A stretch of 64,000 nt of DNA. Origin: Pseudomonas sp. CCI4.2 (lineage in GTDB: Bacteria; Pseudomonadota; Gammaproteobacteria; Pseudomonadales; Pseudomonadaceae). The stretch lies in assembly GCF_034350045.1 (NCBI RefSeq), contig NZ_CP133781.1, positions 1,270,001-1,334,000 on the forward strand. Direction: 5' to 3'. Shown here piece by piece: positions 26,499-36,282 of the stretch. A model generated the notes under the pieces. That model was not told the DNA's origin, did no database searches, and was given only the letters and a program-made list of their open reading frames with translations. The position numbers were made by a program, and so were the translations under genes. Positions within the stretch are counted from its first letter, which is position 1, and each line of letters begins with the position of its first letter.

Positions 26499-27347
26499 TT
26501 AACTCGCCGAAGCGGTGACAACTTTTAATGCATCTGCGTCTACACCCCGCACGCCACGAATATTGCGGGTGATTTCCACAGCTAGCTGTTTTTCAGCGTA
26601 ATTGGCGACGACACCATCAAGGCTGACCATGCCGCTTTTGGTGTCGACCTTGATATTGATGCCATCCAGGTTGCGGCTATAGATCAGACTGGATTTCACC
26701 TTGCTCGTGATCCACAAATCGCTAATCGCCTCTCCGGCACTCGTGGAGCCCGGCTGCACCTTGGGCGCAGAAGGGGCGGTGGCGCTGAGGCTAATCAGGT
26801 TATTAACTTGGGTAACCCCATCGGTATTGCTGGCCAGACTGCCAGCAAGAAGCTTGGCGTCAGCGCTTTGCGCTTGCCCCTTAAGCGTGACCATGCCGGC
26901 CGTACTGTCTACTTGAATATTCAGGCCCTCGGTCACGCTGTTCCAGAGCAGCTTGGACTTCACCGTGGCGGCCAACGTGGCGTCTTCGAAATGCTGAGCA
27001 ATAGTCGCTTTAGTGCCCGGCTCGGCGGCGACCGATGGATCGATTTCCAGTTGGTTGTCGACCTTATCGATGCCTTTAACGTCCAGGGCTATTTGCTCAG
27101 CCAATTCACGGTCGACTTTATTTTCGACTTTGCCTTTGAGCATCGCGGTACCTTGCTCAACACTCACGTCGATTTTGAACGGGCTCAGGTGCCGGTTAAG
27201 CGCAAATGCAGTCCAGATCGATCCCTCTTGCCGAGCCTCAGTAAGTTGACTGGCTAAGTCTTCTTGGGCCGCGTGTGCAGCCATAGGTGCCAGTCCCAGC
27301 ACTGCACTTGTCGCAGCGGCCAGGGCAATCTTCTTGAGCAGGTGCAT
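26499..27347 (-). CDS. Periplasmic triple BON-domain protein
   Basis: This 282-residue exported protein has a signal peptide MHLLKKIALAAATSAVLG...AHA and three BON domains (about residues 40-100, 115-190 and 210-275), each ending in a G(I/V).(K/Q/G)V(D/N) pattern. BON domains bind phospholipid or link envelope layers, as in OsmY and DolP. The ATG at 27347 is preferred over one at 27362 because GGAG lies 9 nt upstream. No enzyme motif is seen. It is divergent from algB across 230 bp. Confidence 0.85.
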   Translation of the reverse strand: MHLLKKIALAAATSAVLGLAPMAAHAAQEDLASQLTEARQEGSIWTAFALNRHLSPFKIDVSVEQGTAMLKGKVENKVDRELAEQIALDVKGIDKVDNQLEIDPSVAAEPGTKATIAQHFEDATLAATVKSKLLWNSVTEGLNIQVDSTAGMVTLKGQAQSADAKLLAGSLASNTDGVTQVNNLISLSATAPSAPKVQPGSTSAGEAISDLWITSKVKSSLIYSRNLDGINIKVDTKSGMVSLDGVVANYAEKQLAVEITRNIRGVRGVDADALKVVTASAS

Positions 27348-27520
27348 AAAACGAATCTCCATCAAGCAGGCGCGGGTCGTTTTTGACGACAGTGACGCAA
27401 GATTCGCAAGTGCCGTGCCAGTCTCTTTTAAGACAAAAAATCCATACATATCAATTGAGTAACTCAAAGGCCATTACAGGACTACCATGCAAGGCGCGGA
27501 ATCAATCAGAATTGACCATG

Positions 27521-27547
27521 CAACTTGCCCGATATTTCCGGGACTAA
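27521..27547 (+). promoter_or_regulatory. Possible AlgU (sigma-22)-type promoter of algB
   Basis: CAACTT (27521-27526), 16 bp, then ACTAA (27543-27547) resembles the AlgU consensus GAACTT-N16/17-TCTGA in the -35 box (5 of 6) and weakly in the -10 box. The algB transcript of P. aeruginosa is reported to depend on AlgT/AlgU, which supports the idea. The match is weak. Confidence 0.3.
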
Positions 27548-27577
27548 CCAAGATCATTCATAACGGAGCGTAGGAAT

Positions 27578-28924
27578 ATGGACACAGCCACTGATCATCA
27601 GGGCCGTATTCTTTTAGTGGATGACGAATCCGCGATCCTTCGCACCTTCCGCTATTGCCTGGAAGATGAGGGTTATACCGTCGCCACCGCTAGCAGCGCG
27701 GCCCAGGCAGAAACGCTGCTTCAGCGTCAGGTATTCGACCTCTGCTTTCTTGATTTACGCCTGGGTGAAGACAACGGCCTGGATGTGCTGGCACAAATGC
27801 GGATTCAAGCACCGTGGATGCGGGTCGTGATTGTGACGGCCCACTCGGCGGTTGATACGGCGGTGGACGCTATTCAGGCGGGCGCCGCCGATTATCTGGT
27901 CAAACCGTGTAGCCCTGATCAATTGCGCCTGGCCACTGCCAAGCAGTTGGAAGTTCGTCAGCTATCAGCTCGCCTTGAGGCGCTGGAAGGTGAAGTTCGC
28001 AAACCTAAAGATGGCCTGGACTCGCACAGTCCGTCGATGATGGCCGTTCTGGAAACTGCCCGTCAGGTGGCCAATACCGACGCCAACATCCTGATTCTCG
28101 GCGAATCCGGCACTGGAAAAGGCGAGTTGGCTCGAGCCATTCATGGCTGGAGTAAACGCGCCAAGAAATCCTGCGTCACGATCAACTGCCCGTCGCTGAC
28201 AGCTGAGCTGATGGAAAGTGAGTTGTTTGGCCACAGCAGGGGGGCGTTTACCGGGGCTAGCGAAAGCACTCTTGGCCGCGTCAATCAAGCCGACGCAGGC
28301 ACTTTGTTTCTGGATGAAATCGGCGATTTCCCGTTGACCTTGCAGCCAAAACTGCTGCGCTTCATTCAGGACAAGGAATATGAACGCGTTGGCGACCCTG
28401 TGACCCGCCGCGCCGACGTTCGTATTCTCGCCGCCACCAATCTGAATCTCGAAGACATGGTGCGCGATGGCCGTTTTCGCGAAGATCTGCTGTATCGCTT
28501 GAACGTCATCACCCTACATCTGCCGCCATTGCGCGAGCGCAGCGAAGACATCCTGACCCTGGCGGATCGTTTTCTGGCTCGCTTCGTCAAGGAATACGCG
28601 CGTCCCGCTCGCGGGTTCAGCGAAGAAGCTCGGTCCGCTCTGCTTAACTATCGATGGCCAGGCAACATTCGGGAACTGCGAAACGTTATCGAGCGCGCCA
28701 GCATCATTTGCCCGCAAGAGCGAGTCGAAATAAGTCATTTGGGGATGGCCGAGCAACCCACCAACAACGCACCCCGCGTCGGCGCGGCGATGAGCCTGGA
28801 CGAGTTGGAAAAGGCCCACATTGGCGCCGTTCTCGCCACCAGTGACACCCTTGACCAAGCGGCGAAAACCTTGGGCATCGACGCTTCGACGCTTTATCGC
28901 AAACGCAAGCAATACAACTTATGA
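27578..28924 (+). CDS. algB: NtrC-family response regulator AlgB
   Basis: This 448-residue regulator has a receiver domain (residues about 10-125) with phosphoacceptor Asp59 in CFLDLRLGED and Lys in LVKPC. A sigma-54 AAA+ domain (about 150-380) shows Walker A GESGTGKG, GAFTGA and RWPGNIRELRN. A Fis-type helix-turn-helix follows at the C-terminus (QAAKTLGIDASTLYRKRKQY). AlgB activates alginate genes and other functions in Pseudomonas and pairs with KinB, whose gene starts 10 bp downstream. Length and architecture match the P. aeruginosa protein. Confidence 0.96.
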   Translation: MDTATDHQGRILLVDDESAILRTFRYCLEDEGYTVATASSAAQAETLLQRQVFDLCFLDLRLGEDNGLDVLAQMRIQAPWMRVVIVTAHSAVDTAVDAIQAGAADYLVKPCSPDQLRLATAKQLEVRQLSARLEALEGEVRKPKDGLDSHSPSMMAVLETARQVANTDANILILGESGTGKGELARAIHGWSKRAKKSCVTINCPSLTAELMESELFGHSRGAFTGASESTLGRVNQADAGTLFLDEIGDFPLTLQPKLLRFIQDKEYERVGDPVTRRADVRILAATNLNLEDMVRDGRFREDLLYRLNVITLHLPPLRERSEDILTLADRFLARFVKEYARPARGFSEEARSALLNYRWPGNIRELRNVIERASIICPQERVEISHLGMAEQPTNNAPRVGAAMSLDELEKAHIGAVLATSDTLDQAAKTLGIDASTLYRKRKQYNL

Positions 28925-28934
28925 ATCGCGACTC

Positions 28935-30722
28935 ATGAAGTTCGCCATGAAGTTGCGTACTCGCCTGTTCCTGAGCATTTCGGCGCTGATGACCGTTGCG
29001 CTGTTGGGGCTGCTACTTGGGCTTGTCAGCGTCATGCAGATGGCCAAATCCCAAGAATCGCTGATTCAACACAACTTCATTTCCTTGGACCTGAGCCTGA
29101 AGCTACGTCAGAACTTGGGCGATCAATTGATTCTGATGCTCGAGACGCCGCCTGACCGGCAGGCCATTGGCCAAACGCAGCAAGAGTTCAGGGAACTGCT
29201 GGCCCAAGGCGTTGAACACGATGCGCAAGATAATGTGCAAAACGGCTTCGTCCAAGCCCGTGCCGATTATCAACAGTTCCTGGGGGACTTCGACCAGCTT
29301 CAAGCACAACCCGCCACGCTGCACGATAACCTCATGCTCACAAACAGCTTCAAGGCGTTGCGCGGCACATTGATCAGCGCGCATAAGCAGGCGCTGGACA
29401 ATATTAGCCGGACACAAAACACCGCTCGGGAACGAGCACTCTGGGTGGCGGGCCTGTTGGGGTTGGTGGGTATAGCGGTGCTGTGTATTGGTTTTATTAC
29501 TGCCCACGGTATCGCCCGACGTTTCGGCGCGCCCATCGAAGCGTTGGCCAAAGCCGCCGATAATATTGGCCAAGGCAACTTCGAGGTCACGCTACCGATC
29601 TCGTCGGCTGCGGAAATGAACCTGCTGACCCGGCGATTCGGAATCATGGCGCAAGCATTGCGCCAACATCAGGCAACCAACATCGACGAGCTGCTTGCAG
29701 GTCAGCAGCGATTGCAGGCCGTGCTGGACAGCATCGATGACGGCTTGCTGATGATCGACCGGCAAGGTCGCCTGGAGCACCTTAACCCGGTAGCCCAGCG
29801 CCAATTGGGTTGGGACGAAAACCGCCTCGGTCAGGGACTGGGCGAAGCCTTGCAGCGCCCGGAACTGGACGAACAGCTGTATCTGACCCTTCGTGGTGCC
29901 AACCTTGAACGGGCGCCTGAAGACTTGGCTATTGAGGTGGATGGTGAATCCAGGCTGTTGACCTACAGCCTGACACCCGTGAGCCATACCAAGGGAAATA
30001 TCCTGGGTGCAGTGATGGTGTTGCACGACGTGACAGAACAGCGTGCGTTCGAGCGGGTCAGGGCCGAGTTTGTACTGCGCGCCTCCCACGAACTCCGAAC
30101 CCCGGTGACCGGCATGCACATGGCGTTCGGCCTGTTTCAGGAACGCGTGCATTTTGCGCCAGAATCCCGCGAAGCGGACCTGCTCAATACGGTCAATGAA
30201 GAGATGCAGCGCTTGATGCAGTTGATCAACGACTTGCTGAACTTCTCCCGCTACCAGAATGGTTTGCAAAAACTAAGCTTGGCGCCCTGTGCCATTGAGG
30301 ATTTGCTTGCCCACGCCCGCGAACGTTTCAATCAGCAAGCCGATGATCAAAACATTGTGCTGCTTGTAGAAATCCAGGAGCCCTTGCCACGCTTGCACGC
30401 TGACCAAGCGCAGCTGGAGCGGGTGCTGGATAACCTGCTGGATAATGCATTGCGTCACACCCCCGAGAACGGACTGATCCGGCTGCAGGCCAGACGCCAT
30501 GGCGAACGGGTTATTGTCAGCGTCGAAGACAACGGGGAAGGCATCGCTTACGGGCAGCAAGGCCGGATATTTGAACCCTTCGTTCAAGTCGGGCGCAAAA
30601 AAGGTGGGGCAGGATTGGGCTTGGCATTGTGCAAGGAGATCGTGCAACTGCACGGCGGGCGGATGGGCGTCTATTCAAGACCGGGGCAGGGCACCCAGTT
30701 CTATATGGCGCTGCCGTTGTAG
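28935..30722 (+). CDS. kinB: Sensor histidine kinase KinB
   Basis: This 595-residue inner membrane kinase has two membrane helices (about residues 12-35 and 165-190) around a periplasmic helical sensor domain. HAMP, PAS (VLDSIDDGLLMIDRQGRLEHLN), the dimerisation domain RASHELRTP and an ATPase domain follow (DNLLDNALRHTPEN, GGAGLGLALCKEI). With the start at 28935 the phosphorylated histidine is residue 385, the number known for P. aeruginosa KinB, which supports this start. It phosphorylates AlgB and represses alginate overproduction. Confidence 0.95.
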   Translation: MKFAMKLRTRLFLSISALMTVALLGLLLGLVSVMQMAKSQESLIQHNFISLDLSLKLRQNLGDQLILMLETPPDRQAIGQTQQEFRELLAQGVEHDAQDNVQNGFVQARADYQQFLGDFDQLQAQPATLHDNLMLTNSFKALRGTLISAHKQALDNISRTQNTARERALWVAGLLGLVGIAVLCIGFITAHGIARRFGAPIEALAKAADNIGQGNFEVTLPISSAAEMNLLTRRFGIMAQALRQHQATNIDELLAGQQRLQAVLDSIDDGLLMIDRQGRLEHLNPVAQRQLGWDENRLGQGLGEALQRPELDEQLYLTLRGANLERAPEDLAIEVDGESRLLTYSLTPVSHTKGNILGAVMVLHDVTEQRAFERVRAEFVLRASHELRTPVTGMHMAFGLFQERVHFAPESREADLLNTVNEEMQRLMQLINDLLNFSRYQNGLQKLSLAPCAIEDLLAHARERFNQQADDQNIVLLVEIQEPLPRLHADQAQLERVLDNLLDNALRHTPENGLIRLQARRHGERVIVSVEDNGEGIAYGQQGRIFEPFVQVGRKKGGAGLGLALCKEIVQLHGGRMGVYSRPGQGTQFYMALPL

Positions 30723-30764
30723 CTGATTTTCTGTAGATGCCAACAGGTTCGATGCGTGATCGAG

Positions 30765-32378
30765 TCAGGCTTCGTCATCAATACGGCGGTTAACGGTGCG
30801 TCTGCCGCCGGTGACCAACTCCGTCAGCTTCGCCGCAGTCAATGGTCGTGCGAACAGCCAGCCTTGGCCGTAGCTCACGCCTTCACTGCTGAGCAATACG
30901 GCTTGCGCTTCATATTCGATTCCTTCGGCAATGACTCGCAATTCCAGCGCGTGGGCCATGCGGATGATGTGTGGCGCGACACCGCTGCTGGCCGCGTCGT
31001 GACCCAACGCATCGATAAACGCCTTGTCGATTTTCAAACAGTCGACCGGCAAGGTCTGCAGATACGCGAGGCTGCAATAGCCGGTACCGAAATCGTCGAT
31101 CAACACTTGGTGGCCCACATCGCGCAGTGCTTGCAGATGATTTCGCGCGACCACCACGTCGATCAGGCCCCGCTCTGTCACCTCGAAGGCTATCTGCCGT
31201 GGAGATACGCGGTGCTGAGCCAGCAGTCTTGCCGTCACCCGACCAATACGAGGCGCCATGACGTCACAAGCCGCCAAGTTCACGGAGATATAAAGGTGTG
31301 GGTTGGCGCGGAGCAGATGGCCTAATTGTTCCAGTAACTGTTGAAGCACGAAATCGGTGATTTGCCGTATTTGTCCGGTGTTTTCTGCCAACGGGATGAA
31401 CAGATCCGGGCTGGTCAGGCTGCCATCAGGGCGTCGCCATCGCACCAGTGCTTCAGCGCCAACACATCGGCGACTTTTCAGGTCAAAGATCGGCTGGTAC
31501 AGCACCTGTAGCTCGCCACGGCGCAACGCACCTTGAAGCTCACCGCCCAGCGATTGGCGCTGACGCATCAATTGCAGCACCAATATGCCGACGCAAAACG
31601 AAACCAACAAGCTGGCCGGGGCTAAGAACCACCAAGCGCCACTCAACTGCTGTCCAAGCGCGGTACGCGGCGTGATAAGCACCAACTGATACTCGGGGCT
31701 TTGCGTTGGCATGCGATAGATCAGCTGTGTGGCGGTCGTGACCAGGGTTCCCACGGTAGCCGATGACCAGTCCGGTGTTGGCGGCCACAGTTGGGCGGGG
31801 CCTAAAACGGGAATGGCCTTGGCGCCCTTATCGAGCACTACCAAAAGGCTGCCGCCCTCGGGCAAATCAACCACATCGGTCAGGTGTCCACGAGACGTCG
31901 ACACCCGGAAATCGCCGCGCCCCAACATTAGCGCCGCCAAGTTGTCGTTTGGCTGAGCGGAGGTGTTGAGCCAATAATCATAGGTCGGACCACGGATGTC
32001 GGGAGGACGTGGGCGATTGAGTTCCGTGCGCTGCGGCCAACTGGAACAGGCTTGGCCGCCACCCACGAAAGCCGCCTCATAAATGAATCGATAGCTGACG
32101 CTGACCTGGCGCAAGGTTTCAAGCATCGATGGTCCGCAGCTGCGTAACGGCTGTGCTTCCAACTGATCAAGTCCTTCGCGTAGCTGACCGAATAACTGTT
32201 CCAGGCGCACCAGAAAGCGGTCGCCTTGAGCATTCATTTGCTCGCGCTCATCCTGCCGGGCCTGGTTAAGCGTCAACCCCAAGCTGCCACCCAACAAAAG
32301 GGCAGCACTCAAGGTGGCTGCTAGCAAGGCCAGCAGCCAGGGACGAGAGCTCGCGATGCGTGCTGCAGCCGTGGCCAT
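30765..32378 (-). CDS. CSS-motif EAL-domain c-di-GMP phosphodiesterase
   Basis: This 537-residue inner membrane protein has two helices flanking a periplasmic CSS domain (residues about 40-245), with Cys in LRSCGPSM and in QACSSW. A cytoplasmic EAL domain follows (about 280-530). All catalytic landmarks are present: EALVRW, SVNLA, FEVTER, IDDFGTGY, KIDKAF, AEGIE and GQGWLF. CSS-type phosphodiesterases of enterobacteria are controlled by periplasmic disulfide formation through DsbA/DsbB; dsbA lies 4 kb away here. It should degrade c-di-GMP to pGpG. The ATG at 32378 is preferred over the adjacent TTG. Confidence 0.9.
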   Translation of the reverse strand: MATAAARIASSRPWLLALLAATLSAALLLGGSLGLTLNQARQDEREQMNAQGDRFLVRLEQLFGQLREGLDQLEAQPLRSCGPSMLETLRQVSVSYRFIYEAAFVGGGQACSSWPQRTELNRPRPPDIRGPTYDYWLNTSAQPNDNLAALMLGRGDFRVSTSRGHLTDVVDLPEGGSLLVVLDKGAKAIPVLGPAQLWPPTPDWSSATVGTLVTTATQLIYRMPTQSPEYQLVLITPRTALGQQLSGAWWFLAPASLLVSFCVGILVLQLMRQRQSLGGELQGALRRGELQVLYQPIFDLKSRRCVGAEALVRWRRPDGSLTSPDLFIPLAENTGQIRQITDFVLQQLLEQLGHLLRANPHLYISVNLAACDVMAPRIGRVTARLLAQHRVSPRQIAFEVTERGLIDVVVARNHLQALRDVGHQVLIDDFGTGYCSLAYLQTLPVDCLKIDKAFIDALGHDAASSGVAPHIIRMAHALELRVIAEGIEYEAQAVLLSSEGVSYGQGWLFARPLTAAKLTELVTGGRRTVNRRIDDEA

Positions 32379-32459
32379 CAATGGTTATCCGGAGGAATAC
32401 CAGTGAGGTATAGCAACAAGTCAGGAAATAGCCCGCCCTATCAGACGGGCCGAGCGTAT

Positions 32460-33242
32460 TTAATTCTGATGGTTTAACACTTGGAGAATAGCTGCGCTTT
32501 GCACATCCGGCTGTCCATCAAAGCGCTCGGGTCGGTAGTGCATCTGAAAGGCAGCAACGACGCGACGTGTAGCGGTATCGAGCTCTCCCGTTTGTGGCGT
32601 CGCGTATCCCAGCTGGGCCAATTGCTGCTGGAACCAACTGACGCTCGGCAGATTATTCATCATGAATGCCTGGCGTTGAGCAACGGCCTGAGCGTTCGGC
32701 CAGATGCCTAATCCTTCATCTGCCAGACGCTTCCATGGAAACAAAGGACCCGGATCGAGTTTGCGCTGCGGCGCGATGTCACTGTGGCCAATGACGTGTC
32801 GAGGGTCGATGTGATTGCGTTTTAGGATGTCTTTGAGCAGCAGCGACAACGCCTGAATTTGCGCTTCGCTGTAGGGGTACCAGACTCGCCCCGTAGGCAA
32901 GTCGCGATAACCGGGGTTGACGATTTCGATACCAATCGAGCTGGAATTGAGCCACGTACGGCCTTCCCATTCGCTATCGCCGGCATGCCAGGCTCGAAGG
33001 TTTTCATCCACCAGCTTGTAGACCACAGGGTACTGCTCGTCACCGATCAAGTAGTGGCTGCTGACCTCGCCATGGGTCAACAACGCCAACGAGCGCTCCA
33101 GCGGCGCGGTTGTGTAATGCACGATGACAAACTGGGCCCGACTGTCGAAATTGGCTGATGGATGATTAGTGTCCAGCCTTAGACCGCTCGTGCTGCAGGC
33201 GGTCAGGAGAAGGAGCATTACCAACGAGGTGAGCAATTTCAT
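32460..33242 (-). CDS. ampDh2: N-acetylmuramoyl-L-alanine amidase AmpDh2 (lipoprotein)
   Basis: This 260-residue lipoprotein (lipobox LLTAC, Cys16) has an AmpD-type amidase_2 domain and a C-terminal peptidoglycan-binding domain. Zinc ligands are His42 (VIVHY), His153 (IGHSDIAP) and Asp163 (KLDPG), with the catalytic Glu106 in GIEIVN and Lys161. The C-terminal third has the PG_binding_1 pattern QQLAQLGY...GELDTATRRVVAAFQMHYRP. It cleaves the lactyl-amide bond in the periplasm and belongs to the AmpD family linked to AmpC beta-lactamase induction. Position next to algB-kinB fits AmpDh2. Confidence 0.93.
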   Translation of the reverse strand: MKLLTSLVMLLLLTACSTSGLRLDTNHPSANFDSRAQFVIVHYTTAPLERSLALLTHGEVSSHYLIGDEQYPVVYKLVDENLRAWHAGDSEWEGRTWLNSSSIGIEIVNPGYRDLPTGRVWYPYSEAQIQALSLLLKDILKRNHIDPRHVIGHSDIAPQRKLDPGPLFPWKRLADEGLGIWPNAQAVAQRQAFMMNNLPSVSWFQQQLAQLGYATPQTGELDTATRRVVAAFQMHYRPERFDGQPDVQSAAILQVLNHQN

Positions 33243-33350
33243 GGCAGGTCAGAACACTTAGGAAAGTAACGCAATAGCATAACGGAATGCGGGAAAAGCG
33301 CTGTGCTAAAGCCAGAATTGAAATATCCGCTCATCAAATCGATTGGGCCG

Positions 33351-35396
33351 TCAGCCTTGTTCAATCCGATTGCGGCCTTCGTTCTTGGCCCGATACAGCG
33401 CCTGGTCCGCCCGCTGGATAACCGACTCACTGCGCTCACCCACCCGGAACGCCGTGATCCCCATCGACAGCGTGATGGTCACCGGCTCGCCTTTGAAGTG
33501 GAACGGACACGCCTCGACCGCCATGCGCAGCTTATCCAGCAGCACCATGCCCTCGCGCATGGACGTGTCAGGGATCAGCAAGACAAATTCTTCGCCGCCA
33601 AATCTCGCGATGAAGTCACCGGGGCGTAGGCGCTTGCGCAATTCGTTGGCAATTATTTTGAGTACCTTGTCGCCCGCGAGGTGGCCGTAGTTGTCGTTGA
33701 TCCGCTTGAAGTGATCGAGGTCGAGCATGCTCAACAGCAGCTTATTTCCGTTTTTCTGCCACAGACCGATTTCATGTTCAAGGCGCTCACTCCAGGCGGC
33801 GCGATTGGGTAGCGTCGTGAGCGGGTCAATCAAGGCTTTTTGGCGCTGCTCTTCGAGGTGTACCCGAAACCCTTGAGCCTCTTGCTCCATGCTCGCCACC
33901 CGAGTTGCCAAGCCCTGCAAGCGTGACGCGATCTCCTGTTCGCGCTGATCGTGGTGCTGTTGATGCTGATCCATGGTACCGAGCAAGCCTTCTAAACGAT
34001 TTTCCAGCACCTGTTTGAGGCCGGGCAAATCGGTGGCTTCTTGCATGCTGCTTTGCAAGCCGCCGACTTGCTCGCGCAATTCGCTCTGCATACCCCGGGT
34101 AACAGAGCGGCCATCGGCATGGTCATCGCTGGCGGCTTGCAGGTTGCTCTGGAAAGACTCCAGCCGCTCATTAAGCTGCTTGAGGTACACCTCGAAATCG
34201 TGCTGGCCGCTGTCGTTGATCGCCAACATCAATACGGCGAGATCGTCGAGAATCGGTAGTAGTTCGTACCAGTTCAGCCCCTTTTCAAGACGTGTCCGCA
34301 TCGCCATGGCTTGGGGGCGGTGGTGCTCCGGCAGCGTCAAATCATCCAACAGGCCCAACAGCGTTTCTTCGATATGGGCCGCCACCGAGCTGTAACTGGG
34401 CTCGGGAGACGAGGGCAAATCGTAAGTGGCATCCTGCGCTATAACCGTGTGATCAGGGTCGGACGAGGCCTCAAGTTGCACCTCTTGAGGCCGTTCTTCG
34501 GGCGGCACACTCGGGGTTGTTGCTTCTGGCTCAGCAACCGAGGTTACGGTTACCGGCTCGACCGGCTCCGGTACTGCAAGCGGCGCTTCAGTAGCCATAG
34601 CGTCCACGGCAGCGGGTGTTTCAATTGGCTTAGTTGGCTCAGTTAAAACCACCGGATCTTCGACGACAACGGGAGGCGCAACCGCAAGCGTCACTTCGGG
34701 CGTTGGCGTTGGCGCTGGGGTTGAGAGCGGCGTAACGACCGCTTTGGTTTCAACCGGGGTCTGAATAGCGTGAGGCGCGTCGACGACTGCCTCTGACTTC
34801 GCGACAGGCTCTTGAGCGGGTTCAACGGATGTTTCTGGGTGCGCTTCCGTGCCAGCGTTGGCGGCTTCGCGCGACCCGAACAGCCGCTGCAAGAGCCCTG
34901 GTCGAGCGGACTCGTCAGCGTCAGTCTTTTCCAGAAGCGTCAGTGCCTGACCTTGTAAGCCGCTCAACTCATCGAGCAGCAGCGGCAGCTCCCGCGCTTG
35001 AGAAACCCGGTCGTCCAATTGCTTGGCGAATGCCTTGAGCGGGCGGCTAACTTCTCGCGGTAACGGCAAGCGTTGCAGCTGAGTGACTAACGCGTTCAGG
35101 GCAGTGCCCATCTGACCGACCCGGGTCTCACGACGCTGCTCCGAATCAAGTACCGCTTTTTCTAAACGCGGGATCAGCGCGGCAAGGCCGGCATCCATAT
35201 CGTCGCGACGGACGATTTCACGCATTTCCTTCATGCACTCATCGACTGCTCGATCAGTGCCCTCGGCCGCCAGACTGCTGCGCACCAGACCTCGGCGCAA
35301 CAAGTCGAGCCGAGCGTTCCAACGAACCTGAAGCGTGTCTTGTTGCTCGATGCTCTTGAGGTATTTTTCTTTCCAGCGCGTAGCTTCATCGCTCAT
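33351..35396 (-). CDS. dgcH: GGDEF-domain diguanylate cyclase (DgcH type)
   Basis: This 681-residue cytoplasmic protein has no membrane helices. Residues about 1-165 are helical. A low-complexity linker rich in Pro, Val, Glu, Thr and Ala spans about 175-325, a second helical region covers 340-520, and a C-terminal GGDEF domain covers about 520-680. The active site reads RFGGEEF, and the inhibitory site RPGD lies exactly five residues before GGEEF, so product feedback is expected. It synthesises c-di-GMP. The stop overlaps nothing downstream; its start overlaps the end of the upstream hydrolase gene by 4 bp, so the two are co-transcribed. Confidence 0.9.
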   Translation of the reverse strand: MSDEATRWKEKYLKSIEQQDTLQVRWNARLDLLRRGLVRSSLAAEGTDRAVDECMKEMREIVRRDDMDAGLAALIPRLEKAVLDSEQRRETRVGQMGTALNALVTQLQRLPLPREVSRPLKAFAKQLDDRVSQARELPLLLDELSGLQGQALTLLEKTDADESARPGLLQRLFGSREAANAGTEAHPETSVEPAQEPVAKSEAVVDAPHAIQTPVETKAVVTPLSTPAPTPTPEVTLAVAPPVVVEDPVVLTEPTKPIETPAAVDAMATEAPLAVPEPVEPVTVTSVAEPEATTPSVPPEERPQEVQLEASSDPDHTVIAQDATYDLPSSPEPSYSSVAAHIEETLLGLLDDLTLPEHHRPQAMAMRTRLEKGLNWYELLPILDDLAVLMLAINDSGQHDFEVYLKQLNERLESFQSNLQAASDDHADGRSVTRGMQSELREQVGGLQSSMQEATDLPGLKQVLENRLEGLLGTMDQHQQHHDQREQEIASRLQGLATRVASMEQEAQGFRVHLEEQRQKALIDPLTTLPNRAAWSERLEHEIGLWQKNGNKLLLSMLDLDHFKRINDNYGHLAGDKVLKIIANELRKRLRPGDFIARFGGEEFVLLIPDTSMREGMVLLDKLRMAVEACPFHFKGEPVTITLSMGITAFRVGERSESVIQRADQALYRAKNEGRNRIEQG

Positions 35397-36271
35397 GCAA
35401 GAGTTCCGCGAGGAGGCGTGCTGAGAACAGGCAGCGCATCGGTGTTCAAAGAGAGGGGCAACCGAATCTCAACCGCGACGGGCAAATGGTCGGAGATGGG
35501 TTGAGCTAAAACTTGCACCCGTTCAAGGGTCAGGGTGGGGCTGAGCAAAATATGATCCAGACAACGCTGCGGACGCCAACTGGGGAAGGTCGCCTCGATC
35601 TGCGGCGCTAATAACCCGAGATCACGCAGCGGAGAGTTTTCCAACAAATCGATAGCATGGGTGTTCATGTCACCCATCAACACTTGGTGGCGATAATCGC
35701 CAATCAAGTTGCGAATATATGACAATTGGAGAGTACGCGCACGCGCGCCCAATGCCAGGTGCATCATCACCACCACCAACGCGTCAGGACCTTCACCGAA
35801 CCGAACCAGAATCGCACCGCGTCCAGTCGGGCCCGGTAACGGATGGTCTTCAATTGCCCACGGACGCAAGCGACTGAGTACGCCGTTGCTGTGCTGACCA
35901 AACCGGCCGAGGTTGCGATTGAGTTGTTGATACCAGTAAGGGAAGGCGCCCAGTTGGGCAAGGTGTTCGACTTGATTGACGTAACCGGAGCGCAGGCTGC
36001 CGCCGTCGACTTCCTGCAACGCGACCAGATCAAAGTCGCCCAGCAGATCACCAATCTTTTGCAGATTACCGGCTCGCCCGGTGTGCGGCAGTAAATGCTG
36101 CCACCCACGGGTTAGATAATGCCGATATCGCTCGGTACTGATACCGACCTGAATGTTGAAGCTAAGCAAGCGCAACCGACCATCGGCCGGTAAACCGCTT
36201 GCTTGCAGGTGGTGCTCGTTGATGTTCGCATCAGGCCGACCAACGACGCGTTCCGTGCCCCAGCGTCGCAT
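35393..36271 (-). CDS. Endonuclease/exonuclease/phosphatase (EEP) family protein
   Basis: This 292-residue metal-dependent hydrolase fold shows the EEP landmarks LLSFNIQ near residue 36, catalytic Glu in VALQEVD, GDMNTH (Asp/Asn pair) and the C-terminal SDHLPVAVEI. No signal peptide is visible. The substrate could be nucleic acid or a phospholipid/phosphoinositide-like phosphodiester; the sequence does not decide. It overlaps the cyclase gene by 4 bp and lies 11 bp after dsbA, so dsbA-EEP-dgcH probably form one operon. Confidence 0.85.
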   Translation of the reverse strand: MRRWGTERVVGRPDANINEHHLQASGLPADGRLRLLSFNIQVGISTERYRHYLTRGWQHLLPHTGRAGNLQKIGDLLGDFDLVALQEVDGGSLRSGYVNQVEHLAQLGAFPYWYQQLNRNLGRFGQHSNGVLSRLRPWAIEDHPLPGPTGRGAILVRFGEGPDALVVVMMHLALGARARTLQLSYIRNLIGDYRHQVLMGDMNTHAIDLLENSPLRDLGLLAPQIEATFPSWRPQRCLDHILLSPTLTLERVQVLAQPISDHLPVAVEIRLPLSLNTDALPVLSTPPRGTLA

Positions 36272-36282
36272 GGCAGGCGCGC

